Counted from the first letter of the stretch, positions 8,708 through 18,582 are shown. The stretch is DNA of 64,000 nucleotides from an uncultured Anaeroplasmataceae bacterium (GCA_944325035.1 CALUYM010000001.1:600791-664790), one strand, 5' to 3'. Numbers and translations: made by a program. The notes: generated from the sequence alone by a model not told the origin.

Positions 8708-10100
8708 CTGTTGCAACATCATCTTCCAATTCTTCAATTTGTTTTTCTTCTTTCATCCTTTTTTCAACCATCAACAAAAATTCATTAACATTTGCTATCT
8801 CTTGTTTTTCTTCAAAACTCAAATCTGAAGGAGTTAAAATCTTATTTGCATATAAATTGCACGCTTCTGACACTTCATAGTCTAGTCCTTGTTTTTCCAA
8901 ATTCTTAATAAGACTATCATATGGTCTATCTTCTTCTAAAACAAAGTTTGTAAAAGCAAGACTTCTAAAAATGCGATTGACGTTATTATAAAAAACATAC
9001 TCATAAGCAGAACCTGTAGATAACATATTTAAATACATTACTTCATGACGTTTTATACGATTCATCTTATATTTATAAACTTTAGTAAACATCTTATCTT
9101 GTTTATTTTTTAAAATTGTCCTAGCATTTTCATAAGTTTTTGGATCAATATTATCATAATCTGGCACAATTAATTCTTTTCTAAGATAACTTGGCCAGTA
9201 TTTAATATTGATGTCATCTGATTTTTCAACCATAGTATTATATGATGTAAAAAAAGGATTTACAAATAAAAATGCTCTTTTCGTTGAAATAGGAAAGTAA
9301 AAAAAATTATACATAGAACTACTACATCTCATAATGATTGCAATCTTTTCAAAAGATTTTTCAAAGGTTCCTAGCAAGTTTTTTTCATTTTCTTCGCTAG
9401 ATATATTAAAACTATGTTGATTTAAAAGATCATTTTTTTCAAATGAATATGTTAAAAGTTCTAATTTAAATGTTTCATAGCCAGATTCATATTCACCAGG
9501 TTTAACCCAATCTTTTAAAGGTAAACTTTCTTTAAAAATTTTATCTCGTTCTACGGAAAAGCCACGATCATTTAAAATAAAATCCTCTCCCGTGCGTTCA
9601 TTTGATAAGAATGAAATTGTATATGGGATAAAAACATTAGCCCAGTAAATAGCTTCGTGAGTAACATCTTTATGTGAAGGAATTTCCTCTAAATAATCTG
9701 ATTCTAAAATAACTTTTATCGTTCGCCAAAAATAAGCTTCATCAGTTTCGCCTTCAATGGTATCACTTTTTAAAAACATATTAGAACTTAAAGTTTTAAT
9801 ATACCCATCTTTATATAAATCAAAAATAAAACTTAAAATTACATACTTTCGAATGATTTCTATTTCGTCTTGGTCTAGTTCAAATACACCTGTAACTATT
9901 TCAATTTTTTTTAATAGATTGAAGAAATTTTCATAAAGAATATCAAGCATTTCTTCAATTTCTTGTGGACATTTTCTTTGTATATTTTCAAAATCAGCAG
10001 GTTTATCTTTTTTTACATTAAACGCTTGAAATTTTTTTTGTTTATTTTTTCTTTCGAATAATTTTTCAACTATTACGTTTTTGGCAAGATTTTGATACAT
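8694..10100 (-). CDS. Unrecognised 468-residue cytoplasmic protein
   Basis: I do not recognise this family with confidence. The 468-residue, mostly helical, charged protein has no signal peptide, no membrane segment and no nucleotide-binding motif. The middle contains ISFLSNERTGEDFILNDRGF and, about 130 residues later, a beta-type run YFPISTKRAFLFVNPFF, which loosely recalls DUF4238 proteins (a 'tsDnP' strand followed by 'P+s' strands); this is only a resemblance. The start at 10100 is preceded by AGGAGG. It is the second gene of a two-gene operon with the small protein at 10111-10395 (10-nt gap) and ends in a strong terminator. Confidence 0.6.
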   Translation of the reverse strand: MYQNLAKNVIVEKLFERKNKQKKFQAFNVKKDKPADFENIQRKCPQEIEEMLDILYENFFNLLKKIEIVTGVFELDQDEIEIIRKYVILSFIFDLYKDGYIKTLSSNMFLKSDTIEGETDEAYFWRTIKVILESDYLEEIPSHKDVTHEAIYWANVFIPYTISFLSNERTGEDFILNDRGFSVERDKIFKESLPLKDWVKPGEYESGYETFKLELLTYSFEKNDLLNQHSFNISSEENEKNLLGTFEKSFEKIAIIMRCSSSMYNFFYFPISTKRAFLFVNPFFTSYNTMVEKSDDINIKYWPSYLRKELIVPDYDNIDPKTYENARTILKNKQDKMFTKVYKYKMNRIKRHEVMYLNMLSTGSAYEYVFYNNVNRIFRSLAFTNFVLEEDRPYDSLIKNLEKQGLDYEVSEACNLYANKILTPSDLSFEEKQEIANVNEFLLMVEKRMKEEKQIEELEDDVATELES

Positions 10101-10110
10101 ATACTTCCTC

Positions 10111-10395
10111 CTAATTAGGTAGTACTTGATTAACTAAGTTCTCATTTTGCAAAATAAACTCTTTACTTGTTAATTCTTGCCCATCGTAAATTACTTTGTC
10201 ACAAGCAATAAAACCTTCTTTAGTATTAATAATCAAATGATAGTGAAATACACTTTGAATACCACCATATGGTAAATATTGCATTGTAACTGGACCATTA
10301 TACATATAGATATCAACCAAAGTCAATGGCTTACCATTAAATGTAGTTTTAATTGTATTAACATTTAAAACTGAATCTTTATTAAAATCAAACAT
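10111..10395 (-). CDS. Unrecognised small beta-rich protein (94 aa)
   Basis: First gene of the operon with the 468-residue protein. Of the possible starts, the ATG at 10395 has AGGAG about 10 nt before it, giving 94 residues. The pattern is a run of short strands, GKPLTLVDIYMYNG and then GFIACDKVIYDGQELTSKEF. The second stretch weakly resembles the C-terminal OB-fold of methionyl-tRNA formyltransferase (Fmt_C: 'Gkk.m.a.eF'), but no catalytic domain is present, so this may be coincidence. Its conserved coupling to the large downstream gene would suggest a shared role. Confidence 0.55.
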   Translation of the reverse strand: MFDFNKDSVLNVNTIKTTFNGKPLTLVDIYMYNGPVTMQYLPYGGIQSVFHYHLIINTKEGFIACDKVIYDGQELTSKEFILQNENLVNQVLPN

Positions 10396-10650
10396 ATTAT
10401 TTAATCTCCTATCTTTCATAAAATTCATTTAAAATATATTATTATTTTAACACATTCTACTTATTTTATGACATATTTTTGCTTATAATTACAAAAAACT
10501 ATAATTTTAGATTAAATGTTTAATGGTTTTTAATTATATGTAATTTTTTTATTGTTTAATAAATTTCAGTTCTTAAAATATTCTAATTAAAAACAATTTT
10601 TTATCAATAACAATTTTTTAAATTTGAGTAACATTTTAAACGCAATTATA

Positions 10651-10698
10651 AGAATAAAATGCCTTAATCAAAAATATGATTAAAGGCACTTTTATTCT
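10651..10698 (-). terminator. Long bidirectional hairpin after the GH88 gene
   Basis: About 20-bp near-perfect arms, AGAATAAAATGCCTTAATCA and its complement with one bulged A, around a short loop. It ends the uronate operon. The rest of 10429-10650 is AT-rich and shows no gene. Confidence 0.8.
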
Positions 10699-10746
10699 TA
10701 TATTTTGAGATAGAAAAGAAATTTACAAAAACCTATTTAAACTAAA

Positions 10747-11943
10747 TTACCAAAATATCCATTTATTTTTAGTTAAAAGTCTCATTAAACATTCAACGTA
10801 AAAATAATCCCCCCATAAACAAAATTCATTAATTCCTTTATTAGGAAAAGCGTATACACTATGTTTAACTATACCATCTTCATGAGTATCTTCTTTTTTA
10901 GAGATGAAATCATTTTTTATTAAAGCATATAACAAATTATGAGCAACCAGTTCATAAAAATTTTTTTCATCTTTATCAAATATTGAGTCAAATTGTAGCA
11001 ATTGCAAAATAGCTGATACTACAATAGGCATTGTTGAGGCGTCCTTTAAAACATACATATATTCATCATAATCAAAATCCCATGGACAAATTAAATCAAA
11101 AGGAAGGTGATTTAAGAATACATTTAGTAAATTCTTAGCTTTAATCAACAAATCATACCGAGTAGGATTATATTTATAGCTTAATGCAAGACCATATATT
11201 GCCCATGCTTGGCCACGAGCCCATAAAGATTCATCGCTTTTTCCTTGATGTGTTTTTCCAAATAATGGAAAACCAGTCTTAGTATCAAAATAAAATGTAT
11301 GATATGTTGTAAAATCATTCCTGATTAACACCTTCAACGCATTATCCAAATGTTTTAATGCAACATCTCGATACTTAATATCACCTGTTATTTCACTTAT
11401 ATTATATAGAATAGGTAAATTCATAAATGTATCAATTATAATACGACCACTATTGATTCCATCTTCACCTATTTTTCCCCATGCTTGAATAACCTCTGCT
11501 TTTTTTAAAAAACGTTCTACTAAAACATCAGATGCTAATTTAACCGCTTCTAAATAAGATTTTTTACCAGTAATTTTATATCCAGCAAAACTTGATAACG
11601 AATAGATAAATCCAACATCATGATTTTGAATTCCTTTGTGTCCTAGCTTGGCCTCTTTCTCTAATTCTAAACATTGATATTCTGCAATTTTTTTATATTT
11701 TTCTTCATTAGTTAATACATACATATACCAAATCATGCCAGTATAAAAACCTTTTGTCCATTCAAAACCTTCAGTTGGGTAATATTTATCGTTATAACTG
11801 CACGTATGAATGAAATTTGCCTGATATTTATCAATTAATTGATCTATTTTAGTTTTCACAATCGAAAGTTGTTCTGTAATTATTGAATTATCCAATTTCT
11901 TATTTTGTACAAATCTTTCTTTTTCATTTAAATTGATAGTCAT
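10747..11943 (-). CDS. GH88 unsaturated glucuronyl hydrolase
   Basis: Cytoplasmic (alpha/alpha)6-barrel enzyme that hydrates the 4,5-double bond left by polysaccharide lyases and so releases the unsaturated uronate from the non-reducing end. It has about 398 residues and no signal peptide. Diagnostic motifs are GFEWTKGFYTGMIWYMY, HDVGF (first catalytic Asp), IIDTFMNLPILY (second catalytic Asp), ESLWARGQAWAIYGLAL and PWDFDYDE. It matches GH88 better than GH105 because of the HDVGF and DTFMNL segments. An ATG at 11955 abuts the upstream stop; the ATG at 11943, preceded by GAGG, is preferred. It is the last gene of the operon, so its substrate is the product of the lyases encoded upstream (glycosaminoglycan- or glucuronan-type fragments). 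Confidence 0.9.
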   Translation of the reverse strand: MTINLNEKERFVQNKKLDNSIITEQLSIVKTKIDQLIDKYQANFIHTCSYNDKYYPTEGFEWTKGFYTGMIWYMYVLTNEEKYKKIAEYQCLELEKEAKLGHKGIQNHDVGFIYSLSSFAGYKITGKKSYLEAVKLASDVLVERFLKKAEVIQAWGKIGEDGINSGRIIIDTFMNLPILYNISEITGDIKYRDVALKHLDNALKVLIRNDFTTYHTFYFDTKTGFPLFGKTHQGKSDESLWARGQAWAIYGLALSYKYNPTRYDLLIKAKNLLNVFLNHLPFDLICPWDFDYDEYMYVLKDASTMPIVVSAILQLLQFDSIFDKDEKNFYELVAHNLLYALIKNDFISKKEDTHEDGIVKHSVYAFPNKGINEFCLWGDYFYVECLMRLLTKNKWIFW

Positions 11944-11955
11944 ATAATACCTCAT

Positions 11956-13110
11956 TTAGTTATAGTACTTACCTATAATAATAATAACATCATCTAATAC
12001 TGCATCGCTAGGCAAATTTAAAGAGGCATATTCATTAAATTTGCGCTTAGCTTCAACTATAAGTGGAACTAGTGTTGCTTTATCAAATGTTACAATTTGA
12101 TCATATGGCCATTCTTCCTTAGTGACTAAATGATTTATTAAGAAGTCAAAACTATTTTTCATAGAAAAACTAACTGTTCGGTAATACCAGGCAAGATTAT
12201 ACAAGTCGTAGTTATCTACTAAATGAGCAAAATCATAAATTGCTTTAAATGCCATTAATGAGTACGATTTTGACTTAGTTCGTTTTAATTCTAACGGCAT
12301 CGAACCATTACTACTAAAACTAGTCATTAACCTTTGGTCAATAAATGAATAAACTAATTTTTTAATTTCTTTTTGTTTATTAAAGATTCTATATAATACT
12401 AGCTTTAAAAAATCATACATTATACCATGATTATTTTTAGCATCTCGTTCTTGTAAAGCAATATCACTATATTCTAACCAGTTTAAAAATTGAGATAACC
12501 ACTTTTTAAATTGATTATAAAATTCTTTTTCAATTTTATTTAAACTAAATAAACTAGAAATTAGTATTAGTGGATAAGTAAAGTTAGCAGAAAAATCTAT
12601 AATGCCAATACCTCTTCCTTGATTAACACCCTTAATCATTTGACCATGATTCATATTTGGTAACATTCTAGTTTTAGTATCAATAAAGAAAGTTATAATT
12701 CTTTTTTTAGCATCATTATAATACTCTATTTTATCAGTTATATAATAGAGCAATAACTCATAATAGCAGATGAATGCCGTATTACGCAGCTTATCTTTAT
12801 CATATTTATCTCCTTCTTGATTTGCGTATCCATCTTTTTGAATATATGGAAGTCCGTCTTGAGTATCAGGGTTTGGATGATAATATGTCGCCAATGATAC
12901 ATAATTATGACGATTAATTTTTTTCACTAATCCTCTTGGTTTCATCATCACATTATAATATGGTTCATCTAAAAGATAAGACAACTTTTCTTCTAATTTT
13001 AAAACGTCTGTTAAAGAAATTTTTTGCTTCAAACGAATCAAATCATTTTCAGTATACACTAAATAATGATTCACTGGATCAAGCTTTACTATTTCATTAA
13101 AGTAGTTCAT
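11956..13110 (-). CDS. Alginate-lyase-fold (PF05426) polysaccharide lyase, cytoplasmic
   Basis: A 384-residue all-helical protein resembling the PF05426 alginate lyase fold (PL5/PL38-type). Seen motifs are DGLPYIQKDGYANQEGDKYD, LRNTAFICYYELLLYYI, NMNHGQMIKGVNQGRGIGI and ERDAKNNHGIMYDF. The NNHG segment carries the Asn-His pair expected at the active site. No signal peptide is present, so it would act on imported oligosaccharides. The start codon overlaps the KduD-like stop (TAATG), implying translational coupling. Substrate (alginate, glucuronan or a glycosaminoglycan) cannot be told from sequence; co-occurrence with GH88 and heparinase-fold lyases favours a glucuronate-containing polymer. 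Confidence 0.75.
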   Translation of the reverse strand: MNYFNEIVKLDPVNHYLVYTENDLIRLKQKISLTDVLKLEEKLSYLLDEPYYNVMMKPRGLVKKINRHNYVSLATYYHPNPDTQDGLPYIQKDGYANQEGDKYDKDKLRNTAFICYYELLLYYITDKIEYYNDAKKRIITFFIDTKTRMLPNMNHGQMIKGVNQGRGIGIIDFSANFTYPLILISSLFSLNKIEKEFYNQFKKWLSQFLNWLEYSDIALQERDAKNNHGIMYDFLKLVLYRIFNKQKEIKKLVYSFIDQRLMTSFSSNGSMPLELKRTKSKSYSLMAFKAIYDFAHLVDNYDLYNLAWYYRTVSFSMKNSFDFLINHLVTKEEWPYDQIVTFDKATLVPLIVEAKRKFNEYASLNLPSDAVLDDVIIIIGKYYN

Positions 13111-13859
13111 TATAGAAAATCTTGACCTCCATTAACTTGTACAATTTCACCTGTAATAAATGAAGCCTTATCTGATACTAAGAATTCAATAACTGATGCT
13201 ACTTCCGAAGCATCACCTAGACGTTTCATTAGAATATTATTCTTAAATGATTCGAATAATGCTGGATTAGTTTCTTTAGTTAATTGATGGAATGGTGTAT
13301 CAATAGTACCTGGTGCTACTCCATTAACGCGAATATTATATTTAGCTAGTTCTTTAGCTAGAGCTCTGGTCAATGTTATAATTGCTCCTTTAGCAGTTGC
13401 ATATACTCCAGCGCCTGGTCCACCTGCATTCCATCCTGCATTTGATGAAAAGTTAATTATTGATGCATTTCCACTATTCTTTAAAAGCGAAATTGCTTCT
13501 CGTGTCACATAAAAAACACTATCTAAATTTAGAGACATAACTTTTTTATAAAAATCAGTTGGCATGTCTTCAAATAAGTGACGACCACCTAACCCACCTG
13601 CATTATTAACTAATACATCAATATGTTTGTATTTTTCTTTTATATTAGTAAATGCTTCCTTAACTTGTTCTTCATTTGTAACATCAAAATGAAAATATTC
13701 ATTTTCAATATCTAAATCATTTAATTCTTTTTGTGCGATTTTAGCATTTTCATCTTCAATTCCATTAATTAAAACTTTATAACCTGCTTTCCCTAATGCC
13801 TTAGCAGTAGCTAAGCCTATTCCCCCTGTTGCTCCTGTTATTAATGCTATTTTTGTCAT
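13110..13859 (-). CDS. KduD-like short-chain dehydrogenase (uronate catabolism)
   Basis: A 249-residue classical SDR. NAD(P)-binding TGATGGIGLATA at the N-terminus, NNAGG after strand 4, catalytic Ser region and YATAK (Tyr/Lys pair), and the C-terminal GEIVQVNGGQDFL are all visible. Sequence and context point to reduction of a ketodeoxyuronate: 2-dehydro-3-deoxygluconate 5-dehydrogenase (KduD/DhuD) or DEH reductase. No kduI/dhuI isomerase and no KDG kinase or KDPG aldolase is in the window, so those steps must be supplied elsewhere. It has AGGAGG before the ATG and sits between the cupin and PF05426 genes. Confidence 0.8.
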   Translation of the reverse strand: MTKIALITGATGGIGLATAKALGKAGYKVLINGIEDENAKIAQKELNDLDIENEYFHFDVTNEEQVKEAFTNIKEKYKHIDVLVNNAGGLGGRHLFEDMPTDFYKKVMSLNLDSVFYVTREAISLLKNSGNASIINFSSNAGWNAGGPGAGVYATAKGAIITLTRALAKELAKYNIRVNGVAPGTIDTPFHQLTKETNPALFESFKNNILMKRLGDASEVASVIEFLVSDKASFITGEIVQVNGGQDFL

Positions 13860-13869
13860 TTTATTCCTC

Positions 13870-14199
13870 CTAATCTAAAAAATCTTTTCTTTCTGGTGTA
13901 AAAATATCAATTAAAGTTCCTTCCTCTAAACATATTGCTCCATGAATTACGTTTGGTTGTTTATATGTTGTATCTCCAGCACGTAAAATTTGTTTATTTC
14001 CATCAATAGAAAATTCAAAAACACCACTTACAATATATGTTGCTTGTTCATGTGGATGTTGATGTAAAGTTCCAACTGAACCTTTTTCAAAATGAAGTTC
14101 ACAAACCATCAAATTTTCACTGTGTGCTAAAACTTTACGTGTTACACCCTTATCTACTTCTTTTGCTAAAATATTACTATTTAAGAAATAATTTTGCAT
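13870..14199 (-). CDS. kdgF: KdgF-like cupin, unsaturated uronate ring-opening enzyme
   Basis: A 109-residue single-domain cupin. Motif 1, HQHPHEQATYIVSG, supplies the metal-binding His-His-Glu-type residues, and motif 2, PNVIHGAICLEEG, the distal His. KdgF proteins convert unsaturated galacturonate/mannuronate/glucuronate monomers to the linear ketodeoxyuronate. Position between a lyase and a KduD-like reductase in an operon ending in GH88 is exactly where this step is needed. Its gene lies 1 nt after the stop of the preceding lyase. Generic cupins are hard to tell apart, so the specific call rests partly on context. Confidence 0.8.
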   Translation of the reverse strand: MQNYFLNSNILAKEVDKGVTRKVLAHSENLMVCELHFEKGSVGTLHQHPHEQATYIVSGVFEFSIDGNKQILRAGDTTYKQPNVIHGAICLEEGTLIDIFTPERKDFLD

Positions 14200-14200
14200 A

Positions 14201-16084
14201 CTATTTAACCTCCATTTTTAATTTAAAGATAGTATTTTTTGCCTTACTTCTAACTATAATTGTTGTTCGCTTATTATTTATTGGATTATCAAAACTTTTC
14301 ATTATAAATACTTTTTTTTCATTTATTTCATCAAAATGAAATTTAAAATGATCAGAATCACGTATAAATTCTAAATTTCCATCAAAATCTAAAACTTCAT
14401 AAATATCTGTTAAATATTGATATCCATTATCATTATGCCCAATTTGAGTTTTTCTTAGATTAAGCTTAGATGTTAAAGAAAATTCTTTTTCTAAATGAAA
14501 AACATAATCATAAATATGTTCATCAACTGAACTAACACTAAACTCATCTGAAAAGCCATTATCATTTAGCGAAACATCTCGTTTATAGTTAACACCAGGA
14601 TAAATATTATTTGATTTAGCCATGATATTGGTATTAGTATAAAAAACTTCATCAGCTTGGATTGTCTTTTCTATATTTTTAAAATCGGTTACCACAGTAT
14701 TATGACTGATTGTTTTTTTAAACCATTCTTTGTATAAACGTGATTGATATCCAGGATTAGACATATCACGTGTTACTAAATATGATTTATAAGTAAGTTC
14801 GATATTCATAATGTCAGGATGTGCATGACTTGGACTATTTAGACCATACTTCATAAATAAATTAAAGGCTTTATTTCTAATCATTCCAAATTGAGAAAGT
14901 TCATAGTTCTTTGTCTGTTGAACAATAGAATGGTAATCTTTATATTCAAAATCAGTATTTAAAACTAAATGTTCATATGAAATATCATTTTTAAAATAAT
15001 ACGGCTTTGAAAGAGGTAATGTTGTTCTTTCGTTTTTATTATTTAAAATATTCTTTAATATTTCAGCTACTTCACTATTATATCCAAAACATTTAACCGC
15101 CATTTGATAAATATAACTATAAGTTTTTAGATTTATTGATGGCCAACCATCATTTGGATTTGGAAGATAATGATTTAAAAAAGCATAATGATAAGCTTCA
15201 ATAAACATTTTTTTTATTATTTCTTCTGTTTCAAAATTATAATTATATATTTTTGAGAATAGTAAAAGATTAGTAACACCTTCTAAGGTAAAAAAATTGT
15301 AATGAATTGATCCTTCATACCAAAAGAAATCTTTTGTAACACCCTCTTTTAATTGTCTATTAATGTTATATGTACCCTCGAAAGCAAAATCAATCATCTC
15401 TTTATCATTAAAAAATAGACCTATAATACCAATTGCACTATTATTCCAACATCTTATATTGTGGATTTGATTAACCTGTGGTTTTAATAAATAAAACATT
15501 TCTTTAAACATATTCTTATATGTGAAATATAAGAAGTCATCACCAATATCATCCTTAACAATCTCTAAAGCATTAATCAATCTAATAGCAATAATTGATT
15601 CATTTAACCCTTGTGGTAAAATTCTTCCACATCCCCAATTCATTTCATCATAATTGTCAAAAACTTGTCGTTCTTTGTTATGAATTTTAAATAAAGTATA
15701 ATTTTGGGCATAAAATCCTATAATTGTTTTAATTATTTCTAAATATCTTTCTTCTTTTAGTCTCGCATACAATACAGCAGCTTTTAAAGCTGTTAATACT
15801 GCTTCATTTCTGTAATAATAAATCCAAACTCCATCATAAATTTCTCCATTAAATTTTTTACCACAAATTGAACAAATATGATTTTTTTTATTATGTAAAT
15901 CAAATATTAATCTTCCACCATCATCATTACAAAAATAATAATGTCCCCATTCGCTATTTAATTCTGGATCATCATGAAAATTTGAGTAAAAATCATTAAC
16001 TTCTCTTTTCATATTTTCTATCATTGATTGAAACTTTGGATTTGAATCAATTGATTTATTAAAATTTTCATTTAAATATCTCAT
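14201..16084 (-). CDS. Heparinase II/III-family lyase (PL12/PL15-like), cytoplasmic
   Basis: A 627-residue protein with the two-domain heparinase II/III architecture: an N-terminal alpha/alpha toroid (about 1-370) and a C-terminal beta-sandwich. Visible landmarks are a CSICGKKFNG knuckle near residue 77, CWNNSAIGIIGLFF, EGSIHYNFFTLEG with the Tyr of the active site, and NSPSHAHPDIMNIEL followed by KTISHNTVVTD, the paired His motif at the start of the sandwich. The CxxC pair near residue 77 may bind zinc. No signal peptide is present. It overlaps the 16081-18048 gene by 4 nt (ATGA). Related enzymes act on heparan sulfate, alginate oligomers or other glucuronate polymers; substrate unknown here. 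Confidence 0.82.
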   Translation of the reverse strand: MRYLNENFNKSIDSNPKFQSMIENMKREVNDFYSNFHDDPELNSEWGHYYFCNDDGGRLIFDLHNKKNHICSICGKKFNGEIYDGVWIYYYRNEAVLTALKAAVLYARLKEERYLEIIKTIIGFYAQNYTLFKIHNKERQVFDNYDEMNWGCGRILPQGLNESIIAIRLINALEIVKDDIGDDFLYFTYKNMFKEMFYLLKPQVNQIHNIRCWNNSAIGIIGLFFNDKEMIDFAFEGTYNINRQLKEGVTKDFFWYEGSIHYNFFTLEGVTNLLLFSKIYNYNFETEEIIKKMFIEAYHYAFLNHYLPNPNDGWPSINLKTYSYIYQMAVKCFGYNSEVAEILKNILNNKNERTTLPLSKPYYFKNDISYEHLVLNTDFEYKDYHSIVQQTKNYELSQFGMIRNKAFNLFMKYGLNSPSHAHPDIMNIELTYKSYLVTRDMSNPGYQSRLYKEWFKKTISHNTVVTDFKNIEKTIQADEVFYTNTNIMAKSNNIYPGVNYKRDVSLNDNGFSDEFSVSSVDEHIYDYVFHLEKEFSLTSKLNLRKTQIGHNDNGYQYLTDIYEVLDFDGNLEFIRDSDHFKFHFDEINEKKVFIMKSFDNPINNKRTTIIVRSKAKNTIFKLKMEVK

Positions 16085-18048
16085 ATTTCAATTATGTAAT
16101 TACTTACATTCTCCTCGTTAAATATTTCTTTTTCTTCTTTATATAATATTTTTCCTTTTATTAATGAAATATAGTTTTTATCTCTATATTTAAAAACGTA
16201 CATCGCTTTAGCATCCGTTTTATATGTTTCAAATGAATTAATATATAATTTATTACCATTAATTTGATATCCATGATCAGTTACTACGATATCTAACGGT
16301 TTAAAACTAATAATTTCAACTATTGTCTTTATGTTACCATTTGTACTGTAACTAACACCATTTAATTTAGTTAAACAATAATTATCTGGTTCCTGAGTTG
16401 TCATAACGCTTTTTACAATTTTTGAATATAAATTCCTATTTAAATCATTGCCTAATACATAATGATACATTTCTGACTCATGACCTTCATATTTATCACC
16501 AAATTGTGTTCTTATTGGCTCGTAATCACTATTTAAATTAATTTCATAGATATGTTCATTTTTACTTTTAAAATTATTTATAAATATAAGGTAATCTAAA
16601 TTAGGAGTTATAAGTGTTCTACTTACCTCTTCTAATTCAAGATTTTTTGGATACATATTGCTGTTATCTAACGTTAAGACATATATATCATTTTTAACTT
16701 TAAAATTTGTTAAAGTACCAAAATAATCTGCAATACTTTCTCCTTCTTGTATTCTAAATTCCATGCTAGCTTTATAACAATCATTTGTATTCATTACATC
16801 TAATAATTTACCATCTACCAACAATGTATTATGATCTCTTGCTTCAATATTACGATTATATCCATCATCTATAACGAAATAATCATTATTTTTAGTTAAA
16901 ATGTATGATAAATTATCTGGGTGATGATGACTTAAGGAAAGATAGTTTAATTTATTATAACTAGCTTTAAATTGAGTTTTTCCACCCGGATAACCACATT
17001 TTATTCCAAATGTTATAGCATCATTACTATATGAACTTCGAATAGTTACTAATCCTAAATCACTAAATACCCTATATTTTGGTAAACTATATATAGCTTT
17101 TTTTTCTCCATCTTCATAGAACAAGTAACAAAGCCACATTTCTGGTAAAATACCGGGTTTAACCTTAGAACGATATTGCTCTTCATATAAATAATTATCA
17201 AAAATAAAATCAGCGTACCATCTAGCATATGGATCTTTATATATTTTAGCTACCATATAGTATAAGAATACCGGATGTGAACTATATCTATCCTGGCAAT
17301 CACCAAAATTTAGTTGTTTTACTAAACTTGCATCTGTTTGATATAATCTAAAATAAAATGTATTTTTAAAGTATGGTATTCTATCAAAATAATTTATCCC
17401 TAATTCTTCTTTAATTAAATATGCGCTTATAAATAACCATATACCACCGTATCGCCAATATGTAACTCCTTCATAATTAGACCCATCATTCGGTAAATTG
17501 TTATAAATATAATCAAAATTTTTAATAGCATCTTCTTGCCATATTTTAGCTTCTGCATCCTGAATTACAAAACTTGCCATCAATATACTAGTATGATTTA
17601 TCCAATTATGATTTTGCCAATAATTAGTCGACCAACCATAGCCTAAAGTTTGAATTTTATATTCATACATTATCTTAGCTTGATATTTAATTTTTTTATA
17701 ATATTTAATTCTTTCTTCTTGAGTTAAAAAATCATATAACCAGTTAAATCCCAACGATAAACCAAACAGTATGAATGAAGCTGACAAGTCTACATTCACT
17801 AAATGATTAGCTCCCCAAACATTATATGATGTGACTGTATCCATAAATCTTTTTGCATCAAATAGATATTTGTTGTCCTTAGTTAAAATATAACTTAGTG
17901 CTAAATTACAAATTGCCATTCCCATATATGTCGTTGAACCATTAGGATGAATTTTAGGCGTATGTAGTTCAAAATAAGAATCAGCTTGCTTTAATAATTC
18001 ATTGAAAACCTTGTTCTTTTCAAGCCTAGGACAAAGTATTTTTCTCAT
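16081..18048 (-). CDS. Heparinase II/III-family lyase (PL21-like), cytoplasmic
   Basis: A 655-residue second heparinase II/III-fold protein. It has an alpha/alpha toroid with NYWQNHNWINHTS (catalytic His region), EGVTYWRYGG (Tyr region resembling Pedobacter heparinase II, PL21), then a beta-sandwich with YLSLSHHHPDNLSYIL and ARDHNTLLVDG. No signal peptide is seen. The start at 18048 is the first gene after the two small membrane proteins. Two different heparinase-fold lyases plus a PF05426 lyase plus GH88 in one operon suggests stepwise intracellular breakdown of a heterogeneous uronic-acid oligosaccharide such as a glycosaminoglycan; this is inference. Confidence 0.8.
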   Translation of the reverse strand: MRKILCPRLEKNKVFNELLKQADSYFELHTPKIHPNGSTTYMGMAICNLALSYILTKDNKYLFDAKRFMDTVTSYNVWGANHLVNVDLSASFILFGLSLGFNWLYDFLTQEERIKYYKKIKYQAKIMYEYKIQTLGYGWSTNYWQNHNWINHTSILMASFVIQDAEAKIWQEDAIKNFDYIYNNLPNDGSNYEGVTYWRYGGIWLFISAYLIKEELGINYFDRIPYFKNTFYFRLYQTDASLVKQLNFGDCQDRYSSHPVFLYYMVAKIYKDPYARWYADFIFDNYLYEEQYRSKVKPGILPEMWLCYLFYEDGEKKAIYSLPKYRVFSDLGLVTIRSSYSNDAITFGIKCGYPGGKTQFKASYNKLNYLSLSHHHPDNLSYILTKNNDYFVIDDGYNRNIEARDHNTLLVDGKLLDVMNTNDCYKASMEFRIQEGESIADYFGTLTNFKVKNDIYVLTLDNSNMYPKNLELEEVSRTLITPNLDYLIFINNFKSKNEHIYEINLNSDYEPIRTQFGDKYEGHESEMYHYVLGNDLNRNLYSKIVKSVMTTQEPDNYCLTKLNGVSYSTNGNIKTIVEIISFKPLDIVVTDHGYQINGNKLYINSFETYKTDAKAMYVFKYRDKNYISLIKGKILYKEEKEIFNEENVSNYIIEI

Positions 18049-18089
18049 TTTTCACGCCTTCTCTCTTTTTCTTTAAAAACATGATAACT

Positions 18090-18569
18090 CTAACGATTGA
18101 ATCCCACATAACCTAATAATTGGTATAAAAAAGTGAATATGATACCAAATCCAATTGGTTCTAATGGAAAACTCATATTAGTAGAACTATAATTCCCAAC
18201 TAAATTGATTAACATGTTTATACCTTGGTAAATCCACGATACAATATATACAGTTATCATACTTTTAAAAATCTCAGATAACATATAGCAAACACCTTCT
18301 AAGATGCTTCTTTCATTCATCTTTTTATTTGCAATTTTACCACGTTTTTTTATATCAAAAACACTTGTAATTATAGGATTAAATATAAACAAATTAACAA
18401 TCCCCATACCTAAGCCTAATGTGAAAATTAGTTCAAATGTTGTATTTTGATTTCCAAGTTGTAGTCCCATAGCAATGAAGAAACAAACAGCTGCACTAAA
18501 CCACCAACGAAAAAAGATTATTTTATAAATATCATCTATTTTTTTTATTTTATCCACTAGTTTCCTCAT
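18090..18569 (-). CDS. Unrecognised four-helix membrane protein in uronate operon (159 aa)
   Basis: I do not recognise the family. Four hydrophobic segments are visible: about 18-36, 43-65, 98-120 and 137-157, with a short basic loop containing DIKKRGKIANKKMNER between helices 2 and 3. The N-terminus is charged and amphipathic. It lies 13 nt after the 78-residue membrane protein gene and 41 nt before the first lyase gene, so it belongs to the same operon. As no ABC, PTS, MFS or TonB-type transporter is encoded nearby, a part in oligosaccharide uptake or export is possible but unproven. Confidence 0.65.
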   Translation of the reverse strand: MRKLVDKIKKIDDIYKIIFFRWWFSAAVCFFIAMGLQLGNQNTTFELIFTLGLGMGIVNLFIFNPIITSVFDIKKRGKIANKKMNERSILEGVCYMLSEIFKSMITVYIVSWIYQGINMLINLVGNYSSTNMSFPLEPIGFGIIFTFLYQLLGYVGFNR

Positions 18570-18582
18570 TGCAAACCTCCAT

